In this document: in pieces, positions 19,001 to 26,194 of the stretch
Layout of the letters: each line of letters begins with the position of its first letter
Position numbering within the stretch: the stretch's first letter is position 1
NCBI GenBank assembly: GCA_017631885.1
Contig: JAGBSH010000028.1
Span: 141,937-205,936 of the forward strand
Direction: 5' to 3'
Length of the DNA stretch: 64,000 nucleotides
DNA from: Fibrobacteraceae bacterium
GTDB taxonomy: Bacteria; Fibrobacterota; Fibrobacteria; Fibrobacterales; Fibrobacteraceae
Position numbers and translations under genes: made by a program
The notes under the pieces: generated by a model
The model's database searches: none
Seen by the model: the letters and a program-made list of their open reading frames with translations, nothing else
What the model was told of the DNA's origin: nothing

Positions 19001-19407
19001 TTTCTTTCTAAAAAATCTTTTCCCGGCAGCCTAGCTAAAAGAGAATCTAACGGACAAATAACAATATGCTTTGAATCATTAACATGAGCAAAAAAACGCA
19101 AACGCTCTTCTAACAAACCGTCAAATGGGTTCTTTTCTTCGTATGGTTTTAAACCGATTCCTGGTAAAAAAAGTAACGATTCTTTAGAAACAAATGCTTC
19201 TAAATTTTCAAGCCAGATTTCTGCTGTCCGATAATCGTTTGTAATGACAATTGTATTTTCTTGCGTAATTAAAAACCGCTTTGCCACTAGCATTGCCGCC
19301 GAAGGCGGCGTAAGGCCAGTCACATGAAAAATGCCATTACTTGCGTTTTCCCATTCAGAAAACGATGCAACATTTTCAGAAAGAAGAAAATCTTTCAGAG
19401 TTCTCAT
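16042..19407 (-). CDS. mfd: Transcription-repair coupling factor
   Basis: Mfd releases stalled RNA polymerase and recruits UvrABC. The 1121-aa protein has the UvrB-like N-terminal region, the CarD-like polymerase-interaction domain (HEDHGVGRYLGL), the SF2 motor with LVCGDVGFGKTEVAMR, DEEQKFGV, SATPIPR and QMRGRVGRS, and a C-terminal TRCF domain. It is the last gene of an overlapping operon (4-nt overlap with the pseudouridine synthase). Confidence 0.97.
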   Translation of the reverse strand: MRTLKDFLLSENVASFSEWENASNGIFHVTGLTPPSAAMLVAKRFLITQENTIVITNDYRTAEIWLENLEAFVSKESLLFLPGIGLKPYEEKNPFDGLLEERLRFFAHVNDSKHIVICPLDSLLARLPGKDFLERKILDFKVGDVLDPLSLREKFLNMGFKEQPMVGSVGEFSMRGCIVDVNGFLYEHPVRFEFFGDELESIRFFDIFTQRSIENLEEIRIYPMGEFSLPAKERLIDEQSLVGFWWKRPKYENLIASIFDYLPNANIVFDESGNLAEFARDYWKKIEKKFFEIKGSLTAEFLPEKLWWKYAEFSEIFGKALALDITRIEAEGKNWQKINVKPQSFEDAGIEATEKKIIDFYENGGKVFLVAPTSGAISRMQHLFGESPVEEFLEAPLTEGFWLEDDKIAFLSDARIFNRHQKKSRKRSIAGSVSSALLVESLSRGDLVAHEDHGVGRYLGLVRVEVNGGMVDCALLEYAGGDRLRFPVSDLQKIERLQQPDEVEVKLNHLGSKLWENQKKRVKEKVIKIAKELVELYAKRELVEGFAFPPDSKIQEEFEASFEYTPTPDQISATADIKRDMESGKPMDRLVCGDVGFGKTEVAMRAVFKCVLSKRQVAVLVPTTILAAQHYENFCERFAAFPVNIELLNRYKTAKEKNAIFEKLEKGSVDIVIGTHALLSEKGRFKDLGLLIIDEEQKFGVKQKEKLRELRLAVDTLSMSATPIPRSLHLSLTGVRDISLINTPPMNRLPVETKLMRRDDAILAEAIKDEIARGGQVFVVNDRVQTIESLAADVESWVPTARVAVAHGQMNDRDLERTMEAFLAGNFDVLVSTTIIESGLDVPRANTIIIMNAHHFGISQLYQMRGRVGRSDVLAYAYLVTPAQGEISQDSSRRLEALAQFTDLGSGYQLAMRDLEIRGAGNLLGSEQHGFIAEVGFETYVRLVKEAVEMLRGSSVDKPLQPRVELGVDAFLPEDWIEDGLTRISLYQRIARVKTLQELENLRNELTDRFGNLPVAAEMLLLVTEVGLCAAFLKIQGLLLKRGMLALTFTEFPPPEPTTLAEILSLSPFPMRYLANTPLQAVVEIGMGNIHEQAKRTLELFRAFEKRSNAPLQKISQESKI

Positions 19408-20648
19408 AAAAGATTCGGGTCTATTGTGGGTTCATAACCAGGAGCCGTTACTTCTTCTGGATTTTCACCACGTTTTTCAGCTTCTCTTTTTTTACGTTCA
19501 AGTTCTAATGCTTTTTTCTTAGCTAGGCGTTCTTTCTTTTTAGCTAAGCGTTCAGCACGAGTCATGCGTTCTTTTCTTGGCGGAGCTTCGTATTCGCTTT
19601 CCTCTTCAAAAAATTCCTCTTCTTCAAAACGCATTTCACCATCAAACGCTCTAAATGAATCCATTGAAAAATCAGGTGCATCACTTTTTACACGTTCACG
19701 CAAATATTCAAGAACTTCAGCAAATTCCTTTTCATGTGGGACTTCAAATTCCATCTCTTCTTCAGTCCGTGGGTGCACAAACCGGATTTTAACCGCTTGC
19801 AACAACTGTGCCGAAGTCATATTCAAAGCATTTTCAGCAATATCCCGGAAAAGTGGAGGCACCCTTGTTAAACAAGCATTACGGCCTTCATAAAGTGGGT
19901 CACCAAAAACCGGGTTTCCCATAAAACGGCTATGCACGCGAATCTGGTGTGTGCGCCCTGTTTCTAAACGGTATTCTAGTAAACTTGCAAAAGTAAAAAA
20001 CTCTAACGCTTTAAAATGAGTTTTTGCATGCTTACCCGATTTTGTCACAGCTTGTTTAAGCCTATTACGAACATCTCTACCTAAAGGCGCTTCTACAAAC
20101 CCTTCCCAATCACGAGGGTTGCCCCAAACAAGAGCATGATAAGTTCTTGCCAGCGAGTGAGTTTCTAATTGTTCTGCTAAATGCCTATGTGCCTTATCGT
20201 TTTTTGCAACAAGCATAAGGCCTGGAGTATCTTTATCTAACCTATGCACAATTCCTGGTCTGAGCGGGCCATTAATAGAAGAAAGGGATTCTTTAAAATG
20301 ATAAAGCAAACCAGCGGCAAGCGTCCCAGTTTTCACACCATTACCAGGGTGCACCACAAGATTTCTAGGCTTATTCAAAACCACAATATCATCGTCTTCA
20401 TAAACAATATCAAGAGGAATATTTTCAGGTTCTAACGTTGAAGCTTCTTTTTCTGGCAAAGCTAAAACTTCTATTTCCATACCCGTTTCAACGCGGAAAT
20501 TCTTTTGCAATTCTTTGCCTTGAAATAAAACTTTTTTAGCAAGCAATAACTTTTGAAGATCTGTCCTAGAAAAATCAGGACAAACGGTTTGCAAAAACTT
20601 ATCAATTCTTGAACCACTAGAACTTTCTTCAACAACAAACTTTAACAT
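19404..20648 (-). CDS. RluD-type 23S rRNA pseudouridine synthase with charged tail
   Basis: An N-terminal S4 domain (about residues 1-75, GSRIDKFLQ) is followed by the RluA-family catalytic domain with GIVHRLDKDTPGLMLVAK, which holds the catalytic Asp, and HQIRVH. Family members modify U residues of 23S rRNA. The catalytic part ends near residue 315; about 100 extra residues rich in Glu, Arg and Lys follow, with MTRAERLAKKKERLAKKK as a basic helical run. It overlaps lspA by 7 nt and mfd by 4 nt. Confidence 0.88.
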   Translation of the reverse strand: MLKFVVEESSSGSRIDKFLQTVCPDFSRTDLQKLLLAKKVLFQGKELQKNFRVETGMEIEVLALPEKEASTLEPENIPLDIVYEDDDIVVLNKPRNLVVHPGNGVKTGTLAAGLLYHFKESLSSINGPLRPGIVHRLDKDTPGLMLVAKNDKAHRHLAEQLETHSLARTYHALVWGNPRDWEGFVEAPLGRDVRNRLKQAVTKSGKHAKTHFKALEFFTFASLLEYRLETGRTHQIRVHSRFMGNPVFGDPLYEGRNACLTRVPPLFRDIAENALNMTSAQLLQAVKIRFVHPRTEEEMEFEVPHEKEFAEVLEYLRERVKSDAPDFSMDSFRAFDGEMRFEEEEFFEEESEYEAPPRKERMTRAERLAKKKERLAKKKALELERKKREAEKRGENPEEVTAPGYEPTIDPNLL

Positions 20649-21211
20649 GCTGATTCCTTTTTCGCTTTCGCTTCTTCTTTAATTTCTTTGTGGATTTTTT
20701 TCAAAACAAGTGGTGAAAGGAGTAAAAGAACAACTCCAACTGTTACAAAAGAATCTGCCACATTAAATGTCGGAAAACGCGGCATAATAAAATCTGGTAA
20801 ATCACAATCAATAAAATCCACCACTTTCTGAATACGCATTCTATCAATAAAATTCCCAATAGCACCAGAAAAAACCATGGAAAGTCCAAGTCTTGAAACC
20901 CAATCACGCAAATCAATTGAACGATAAAACCAAACAAGTGCAGCCATTGCAACAATAGTCAAAAGCAAAAAGAAAATCGTTGGAGAAAGAAACGGCAAAA
21001 TATCTTGAGGTCTGCTACTAAAAGCGGCGCCTTCATTATAAGCAAGCGCAAAACGCAGATAATCACCAATAATTTGTATCTTCTGGTAATTAGGAAACCC
21101 ACTTTCATTCGTAAAACGAGCGACTGCCCAAAATTTTGTCACTTGATCAAAAACAACTCCAAGAACAATTACAAACAAATGAAACTTCCATGTATTGATT
21201 TTTTTCAGCAT
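20642..21211 (-). CDS. lspA: Lipoprotein signal peptidase
   Basis: LspA cleaves prolipoprotein signal peptides in the inner membrane; several lipobox proteins in this window would be substrates. Four membrane segments are seen, with the catalytic motifs GNFIDRM and FNVADSFV contributing the two active-site Asp residues, and the N-terminal FDQVTK. It is 189 aa. Both ends overlap neighbours by 7 nt in the synthase-lspA-rluD-mfd operon. Confidence 0.95.
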   Translation of the reverse strand: MLKKINTWKFHLFVIVLGVVFDQVTKFWAVARFTNESGFPNYQKIQIIGDYLRFALAYNEGAAFSSRPQDILPFLSPTIFFLLLTIVAMAALVWFYRSIDLRDWVSRLGLSMVFSGAIGNFIDRMRIQKVVDFIDCDLPDFIMPRFPTFNVADSFVTVGVVLLLLSPLVLKKIHKEIKEEAKAKKESAC

Positions 21212-22245
21212 GGTTTTAAATCCTCAAAAGTTTTACGAATCCAGCGGTTCGAATAAAAATGACGGGATGTACTTGTAATTATTCTTTTAACATCTTGTCT
21301 TGAAATTTTCACTTTACCAACAGAATCAAAAACAATATGCCCGTCGCCAATTGCTTTTAAATTTTCTGCTGCCATAAGCAAAGGCCACAAACAGAACAAA
21401 CGAATGCGCATATAACGCCTTGGCACAAGAAGAATGTATTCCACACCTTCCATCACATGCGTCCAAGCTTTTTCGACAAGTTCTGCTAAAACCGCTGCCC
21501 TTGCATCTCTATTGGCGTATTCTTCAAACAATGCTGGTGAATTTTCAAAACCATGAGCTTTACAAATGGATTCAGGAATAAAACAAACTTTACGTTCAGA
21601 ATCTTCTAAAACATCTTTAACAATGTTTGTTATTTGTAAAGCAAGCCCAAAACTCACATCGAGCTTTTGCATCTCGGCTAAACGTTTGTCATTAATGCCA
21701 GAAGCAGCCGCATAAAAATGTTTTGTTAAAAGCCGACCAACAATACCAGCCACATAATAGCAGTATTCATCTAAATCTTCAACTTTATCTAAAGTAAACC
21801 AACCAAAGGCTAAAGAACGTTCTTGCCGTAACGCAAACTTAGCCATACCGCTACACATTTCAACAACTACTTCCCGAATTGGACCAGCGTATTTTTCATC
21901 TAAATCAGAAAGCAAAGGCACCACTCTTGTTGCATGCACACAAAGGTGATGGTTCGGGTCTTCAGAAGTTGACCAGTACGAAGGCAAAGCATTTAAAAAT
22001 GCCATTAAGCGTTCTGTACTGATTTTTGGTTGTTCAAAAATAGCAGAGAACAATTTCAGCAATCGCTCTTTTTCATTTGCATGCAAAATTGGATCATCTT
22101 CAACCGTATCTGCTATACGCAAATACAAATAAGCAAGTAAAATGCCTTTATGCAATTGTCCACGCAAAACATTTATGTTCAGCGCAAAAGTTCTAGAAAC
22201 TTTCAAAAGCATTTCTTCTGCATAGCGGTAATTTTCATTTTTCAT
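21205..22245 (-). CDS. Squalene/phytoene synthase family protein
   Basis: A head-to-head prenyl synthase: first Asp-rich motif ADTVEDD near residue 45, YCYYVAGIVG, and second motif QITNIVKDVLEDS. The pattern is closer to farnesyl-diphosphate farnesyltransferase (squalene synthase) than to carotenoid CrtB, so squalene or a related triterpenoid precursor is the likely product. No cyclase is in the window. It overlaps the next membrane-protein gene by 4 nt and lspA by 7 nt. Confidence 0.85.
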   Translation of the reverse strand: MKNENYRYAEEMLLKVSRTFALNINVLRGQLHKGILLAYLYLRIADTVEDDPILHANEKERLLKLFSAIFEQPKISTERLMAFLNALPSYWSTSEDPNHHLCVHATRVVPLLSDLDEKYAGPIREVVVEMCSGMAKFALRQERSLAFGWFTLDKVEDLDEYCYYVAGIVGRLLTKHFYAAASGINDKRLAEMQKLDVSFGLALQITNIVKDVLEDSERKVCFIPESICKAHGFENSPALFEEYANRDARAAVLAELVEKAWTHVMEGVEYILLVPRRYMRIRLFCLWPLLMAAENLKAIGDGHIVFDSVGKVKISRQDVKRIITSTSRHFYSNRWIRKTFEDLKPC

Positions 22246-22820
22246 AAAACAGCCTCCGCATACAAATCCTTAGGAATCTTTTTTGTCTTTGCCGCAGAAA
22301 AAAGATAGTGCAAAAGCCTACCAGATTTTTCAGTCCGTAACAAAGTCCGTTGCAATTCCCATGAAGTTCTTGAACGCAAATCGGAATCGTTCATAACGCG
22401 ACCATTTTTTTGAGAATTGTGCAACATTCGCCTATAAAACAAGAAATAAGTGCTTCTTTGTAAAGAATAAACAAACTTAGAAGAACGGCGAAACACAAAA
22501 ACCGAAAGCAAAACAAAAATCGGAAAAAACAGACAACCAAACAAAGCATGCCTTGGAGAAACAAGTCCTATTACCCAACAAGCACAAAGTGTTGAAAAAA
22601 GAATTGTAAAAAGAGAAATGGTAACAGAAAAGAACCTAGCCCAAAAAGCCTTTTTCGTTTTCCACCATTGCGGAATATACACCCAGGTTTCTCCTTTTCT
22701 CAAAAATTTACGGAGTGTAATCGGGTAAGCCACATAACGAGCAAAAAAGAAATACCCCACCCAAAAAACGATAGGCAACCAAAACAAATAATTAAATACA
22801 TCCAACCAATTCATAACCAT
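22242..22820 (-). CDS. Hypothetical membrane protein, first gene of the squalene synthase-mfd operon
   Basis: A 192-aa protein with hydrophobic segments at about residues 5-27, 63-86 and 92-110 and a basic C-terminal part. I see no known domain. Its stop overlaps the start of the prenyl synthase, so the two are coupled. TATTTTTG lies 6 nt before the ATG with no ribosome binding site, fitting a near-leaderless transcript. A second ATG lies two codons later. Confidence 0.6.
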   Translation of the reverse strand: MVMNWLDVFNYLFWLPIVFWVGYFFFARYVAYPITLRKFLRKGETWVYIPQWWKTKKAFWARFFSVTISLFTILFSTLCACWVIGLVSPRHALFGCLFFPIFVLLSVFVFRRSSKFVYSLQRSTYFLFYRRMLHNSQKNGRVMNDSDLRSRTSWELQRTLLRTEKSGRLLHYLFSAAKTKKIPKDLYAEAVL

Positions 22821-23198
22821 TTTGCAAAAATAGAAAAATAAGATTAAAAATTTAAGAGGAAATCAAGTTCAGATAGCTCACAAGAAGCCTTAAATCAAAA
22901 ATTATTACACCCAAAAGTATTTTTTTCTATATTCAATTTAACGTAGTCTGTAGAACATCTATAGACACATAGACATTTGAGTTATTTGCTCTTATTCTAG
23001 CTACTGGAATCTGGAACATTTCAATAGACCGCTAGGAATGAGGCATTCACTCGCGCACTCTGTGCGTGGGTCGTTTGCTTGTTTTGCGGTCGGCTGTTCC
23101 AGAGCCTCAGTAGCGTCAAGCTTCGACTACACGCATTTTTTATTTTAAAAAAGTGCAAATCGAATGGCGAAGAATCAGGGCAAGTTCCCTGAGGTTTC
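22821..23198. other. Left border of the defence island, no gene seen
   Basis: A 378-nt stretch between the prenyl synthase operon and the methyltransferase locus. From about 23030 on, it is visibly more GC-rich than its surroundings, with a short hairpin CGCAC/GTGCG near 23055-23066 and a longer TGAGGC...GCCTCA inverted pair (23039-23044 and 23104-23109). It might be a leftover of the insertion event. A minus-strand frame at 23021-23368 runs antisense into the methyltransferase and looks spurious. Confidence 0.4.
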
Positions 23199-23900
23199 GT
23201 GAAACAACAAAAACAAATTAAATCAAAGCAAAGAGTCGCTTGCCATGGCGAGGTTTTCACTGCTGAACGCGAAGTGAATGCTATGCTTGATTTAGTCAAG
23301 CAAGAAACAGAAAGAATTGACTCCAGATTTTTAGAACCCGCTTGTGGAACCGGGAATTTTTTAGTCAAAATTTTAGAACGAAAACTTTCAGTTGTTAAGA
23401 AAAAATACCGAAAAAGCCCTTTAGATTATGAACGAAATTCAATCCTTGCCCTTTCAAGCATTTATGGCGTAGAACTTTTAAATGATAATGTAGAAGATTG
23501 TCAAAAAAGGCTTTATAAAATTTGGGAAAAAGCCTACAAAAGTATTTGCAAAACAGAAACAAATGAAGACGTTCAAAAATCGGCTCGTTTTATTTTAAAT
23601 AAAAACATCGTTTGTGGAAACGCTCTGTCTTTAATGCAAGTTGACGAAAACGCTAAAGACACCGAGACACCTATTGTTTTTTCAGAATGGGCTTTTATTC
23701 GCGGAAACATTATTCAAAGAAAAGATTACACCTTTGAAGATTTAATGCGTATTGGAAGTAGCTCTAATAAAACTGAATCTACCAACAAAGCCAATGAACA
23801 AATCTCCTTTTCAACAGAGAATGCCCCAAGTGATGAAGGGAAATTTTTAAAGCAATACACCACCGATTATAGGAGTCTTTGGAAAGATGAACAAACATAA
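23199..23900 (+). CDS. Methyltransferase-fold subunit lacking the catalytic NPPY motif
   Basis: A 233-aa protein beginning with GTG, with GAGG 4 nt upstream. It has an N6-adenine methyltransferase SAM-binding fold: motif X VFTAEREVNAMLDLV, motif I EPACGTGNF (46-54), motif II IYGVELLNDN, motif III NIVCGNALS. Where the catalytic (D/N)PPY should follow, the chain reads PIVFSEWAF (158-166). It is therefore likely SAM-binding or structural but not catalytic. It overlaps the full methyltransferase downstream by 14 nt, so the two probably form one complex. Confidence 0.75.
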   Translation: MKQQKQIKSKQRVACHGEVFTAEREVNAMLDLVKQETERIDSRFLEPACGTGNFLVKILERKLSVVKKKYRKSPLDYERNSILALSSIYGVELLNDNVEDCQKRLYKIWEKAYKSICKTETNEDVQKSARFILNKNIVCGNALSLMQVDENAKDTETPIVFSEWAFIRGNIIQRKDYTFEDLMRIGSSSNKTESTNKANEQISFSTENAPSDEGKFLKQYTTDYRSLWKDEQT

Positions 23901-25506
23901 TCCAGATGTATTAAGCTGTCTTGCAAATTTATCAAACGATGAAGTATTCACACCACCAGAAATTGTGAATAAAATGCTTGATATGCTCCCACAGGAACTT
24001 TTTGAAAGTTCAGAAACCACATTTTTAGACCCATGCTGTAAAACAGGTGTTTTTTTAAGAGAAATAGCAAAACGTTTGCTTAAAAACCAAATGCCAGGCT
24101 ATGAAAAAGTAATAGAAAGCATAAATCAAAAAGCAGAAAACGACGAAGAACTTTCTACAGATGATGTTTGTTTCAAAAAAGAATTACAACAAACAATTGA
24201 CCATATTTTTCACAAGCAACTTTTTGGAATAGCCATTACAGAAATGACAAGCTTGGTTTCCCGCCGAAGCGTTTATTGTTCTAAATCACCCAATTACAAA
24301 TACTCTATTTCTCACTTTGATAATGCCGAAGGTAACATTCGCTTTAAACGCATAAACCACACATGGGTAAATGGCAAATGCAAATTTTGCGGTGCCAATG
24401 AAGAACAATACAGCCGAGGCGATTCCCTTGAAACACACGCTTACGAATGGATTCACACCGAGAACCCCGAAGGAATTTTCAATATGAAATTTGACGTGAT
24501 TATCAGCAACCCTCCGTATCAACTAAGTGATGGAAGTGGAGGTAGTACTGATGCAGCAATGCCTATTTATCAAAAATTTATTGAAAAAGCATTTGTATTA
24601 CAGCCTAAATATGCATCAATGATTGTTCCTTCAAAATGGATGGTTGGTGGAAGAGGTCTACAAAATTTTAGAGAAAAAATGATGAATAATAAAAACATTC
24701 GATTTATTTACGATTATGAAGATTCTTCTGAATGTTTTAATGGATTGCATATTGATGGTGGCGTAAATTATTTCTTATGGGATAGAGATTACAAAGGAGT
24801 TACTGAATATGTATACAAACCTAAAAATGAAAAAGAAATAAAAACTAAACGATATTTAAAAACAGAAAATTTCAACATTGTTATTAGAGATTCTAGAAGG
24901 CAATCAATTATTGAAAAAGCAACTATTGAAAATAATTCTTTTACTAAAATAGTATCTCCTAGAAAACCTTTTAACATAAATACTGATTTATTTAATTGTC
25001 CAAATAAATATCCTGAATTAAATTTAAAAGAAAAAATATATTCTAACTCTGTATTAATATGGGGTGTTAAAGGGCTTAAAGGCGGAGCAAAAAGAATTCA
25101 AGGTTTTGTAAAAAAAGATGCTATACAGAAAAATATTCAATGGGTAAACAAATACAAATTATTCATTTCTAAAGCTTATTCAACTGATGCTGTTGAATTT
25201 CCAAAATTAATCGAAGCTGATCAAAATGTTATTTGTACTGAAACGTTTCTTGTAATTGGTCCTTTTGATAACAAATACGAACAACAAAATTGTCTTTCAT
25301 ACACCGAAACAAAATTTTTCAAAACTCTTTTATTTTTTGGAAGAGGAACAATGCAAGTATCTCAAGAAGTTTTTCGTTTCGTCCCACTCCAAGACTTTTC
25401 AAAACCCTGGACAGATGAAGAACTTTATAAGAAATACAAATTCACTCAAGAAGAAATTGATTTTATTGAATCAATGATTCGTCCTATGGAAAAAGAAACT
25501 GCCTAA
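23887..25506 (+). CDS. Eco57I-like adenine-specific DNA methyltransferase
   Basis: A 539-aa enzyme. Motif X EVFTPPEIVNKMLD, an unusual motif I DPCCKTG (48-54), and the catalytic NPPY (208-211) inside VIISNPPYQLSD mark a gamma-type N6-adenine methyltransferase related to the Eco57I family. A CKFCG segment near residue 160 may bind metal. Residues about 250-510 should hold the target-recognition domain and are encoded by noticeably more AT-rich DNA. AGGAG precedes the ATG. Together with the upstream subunit and the downstream nuclease-helicase it likely forms a restriction-modification system. Confidence 0.82.
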   Translation: MNKHNPDVLSCLANLSNDEVFTPPEIVNKMLDMLPQELFESSETTFLDPCCKTGVFLREIAKRLLKNQMPGYEKVIESINQKAENDEELSTDDVCFKKELQQTIDHIFHKQLFGIAITEMTSLVSRRSVYCSKSPNYKYSISHFDNAEGNIRFKRINHTWVNGKCKFCGANEEQYSRGDSLETHAYEWIHTENPEGIFNMKFDVIISNPPYQLSDGSGGSTDAAMPIYQKFIEKAFVLQPKYASMIVPSKWMVGGRGLQNFREKMMNNKNIRFIYDYEDSSECFNGLHIDGGVNYFLWDRDYKGVTEYVYKPKNEKEIKTKRYLKTENFNIVIRDSRRQSIIEKATIENNSFTKIVSPRKPFNINTDLFNCPNKYPELNLKEKIYSNSVLIWGVKGLKGGAKRIQGFVKKDAIQKNIQWVNKYKLFISKAYSTDAVEFPKLIEADQNVICTETFLVIGPFDNKYEQQNCLSYTETKFFKTLLFFGRGTMQVSQEVFRFVPLQDFSKPWTDEELYKKYKFTQEEIDFIESMIRPMEKETA

Positions 25507-25508
25507 CC

Positions 25509-25805
25509 TTATAGCCCAAATAAATCAGCATGCGAACCTGTATCCACCAATTCAAGAATCAAGATATTCTCTTCAATCTTGTAAATCAAAAGCCAATTTG
25601 GTTCAATATGCAATTCTCTATGACCAATCCAATTGCCTGTAAGGGCATGATCTTTATATGCAGAAGAAACCTCTTCGCCTTTGGCAAGTATTTCCACAAT
25701 GTCTTTCAGTTTTTGTATTCTTTTACCACGTTTTGTGGCTCGCTTCACAGATTTTTTGAATTTTTTAGTTATTCGTATTTGATACTTATATACTTTTTCG
25801 CTCAT
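25509..25805 (-). CDS. YafQ-type mRNA interferase toxin
   Basis: A 98-aa RelE/ParE-superfamily toxin of the YafQ branch. Conserved features are ITKKFKKSVKRATKRG at the start, KDHALTGNW, REHIEPNW-like RELHIEPNWLLIYK and the closing VDTGSHADLF, with the catalytic His residues of YafQ. It would cut mRNA on the ribosome. It overlaps the antitoxin gene by 4 nt and runs convergently to the methyltransferase with a 2-nt gap. Confidence 0.9.
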   Translation of the reverse strand: MSEKVYKYQIRITKKFKKSVKRATKRGKRIQKLKDIVEILAKGEEVSSAYKDHALTGNWIGHRELHIEPNWLLIYKIEENILILELVDTGSHADLFGL

Positions 25806-26071
25806 AACCCTAAATCATCCCACAGTTCCTTTGGCGATGCATATGTTTTGGCATTAGGGTCACGGGCTAAATTTTCACCTTCTTTTATGGCTTCTAAAAG
25901 TTCTTTAGAAGGGGGCCTTGTAACGGCAAATGGCAAGCCATGGTGCAACAAGGACTGTTTTAAAAAAACAGTTATAGCCTGCGATAGCGAAAGCCCCAGG
26001 TCATCAAAAAGTTCAGTTGCTGAAGCTTTCAGCTCTTTATCTAATCGAATATTTGTAACTACTGTACTCAT
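25802..26071 (-). CDS. RelB/DinJ-family antitoxin
   Basis: An 89-aa antitoxin. The N-terminal ribbon-helix-helix NIRLDKELKASATELFDDLGLSLSQAITVFLKQ matches RelB/DinJ, and the C-terminal half would wrap the toxin. I chose the start MSTVVTNIRLD, which matches the family; an in-frame ATG 129 nt upstream would add 43 residues of unrelated sequence and cross the operator. It is coupled to the toxin by an ATGA overlap. Confidence 0.9.
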   Translation of the reverse strand: MSTVVTNIRLDKELKASATELFDDLGLSLSQAITVFLKQSLLHHGLPFAVTRPPSKELLEAIKEGENLARDPNAKTYASPKELWDDLGL

Positions 26072-26087
26072 ACTTCTAAATATACTA

Positions 26088-26114
26088 CAAATACTTTCAA
26101 AAGTAAAGTATTTG
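26088..26114. promoter_or_regulatory. Putative operator of the toxin-antitoxin pair
   Basis: A perfect inverted repeat CAAATACTTT/AAAGTATTTG with a 7-nt spacer lies 17 nt upstream of the antitoxin start and about 80 nt upstream of the divergent nuclease-helicase gene. Ribbon-helix-helix antitoxins bind such palindromes to autorepress. Here it could also affect the helicase promoter. Confidence 0.65.
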
Positions 26115-26194
26115 TATTTAAAATGTTGTCTTTTTGCCGAATTTTCAGTTAAAAATCCATATTTTGGCTGTTTGAAACGCCATCGGGAGTTGTT

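Noticed and set aside
23021..23368. Minus-strand open frame of 115 codons at the left border of the defence island
   Set aside because: It runs antisense through the start of the methyltransferase-fold gene, whose protein motifs are clear. Its composition (Cys- and Ser-rich, low complexity) looks like a shadow.
23199..25506. One methyltransferase gene broken by a frameshift
   Set aside because: Both open frames have their own motif X and motif I, and the second has its own ribosome binding site, so they are two methyltransferase-fold proteins and not halves of one.
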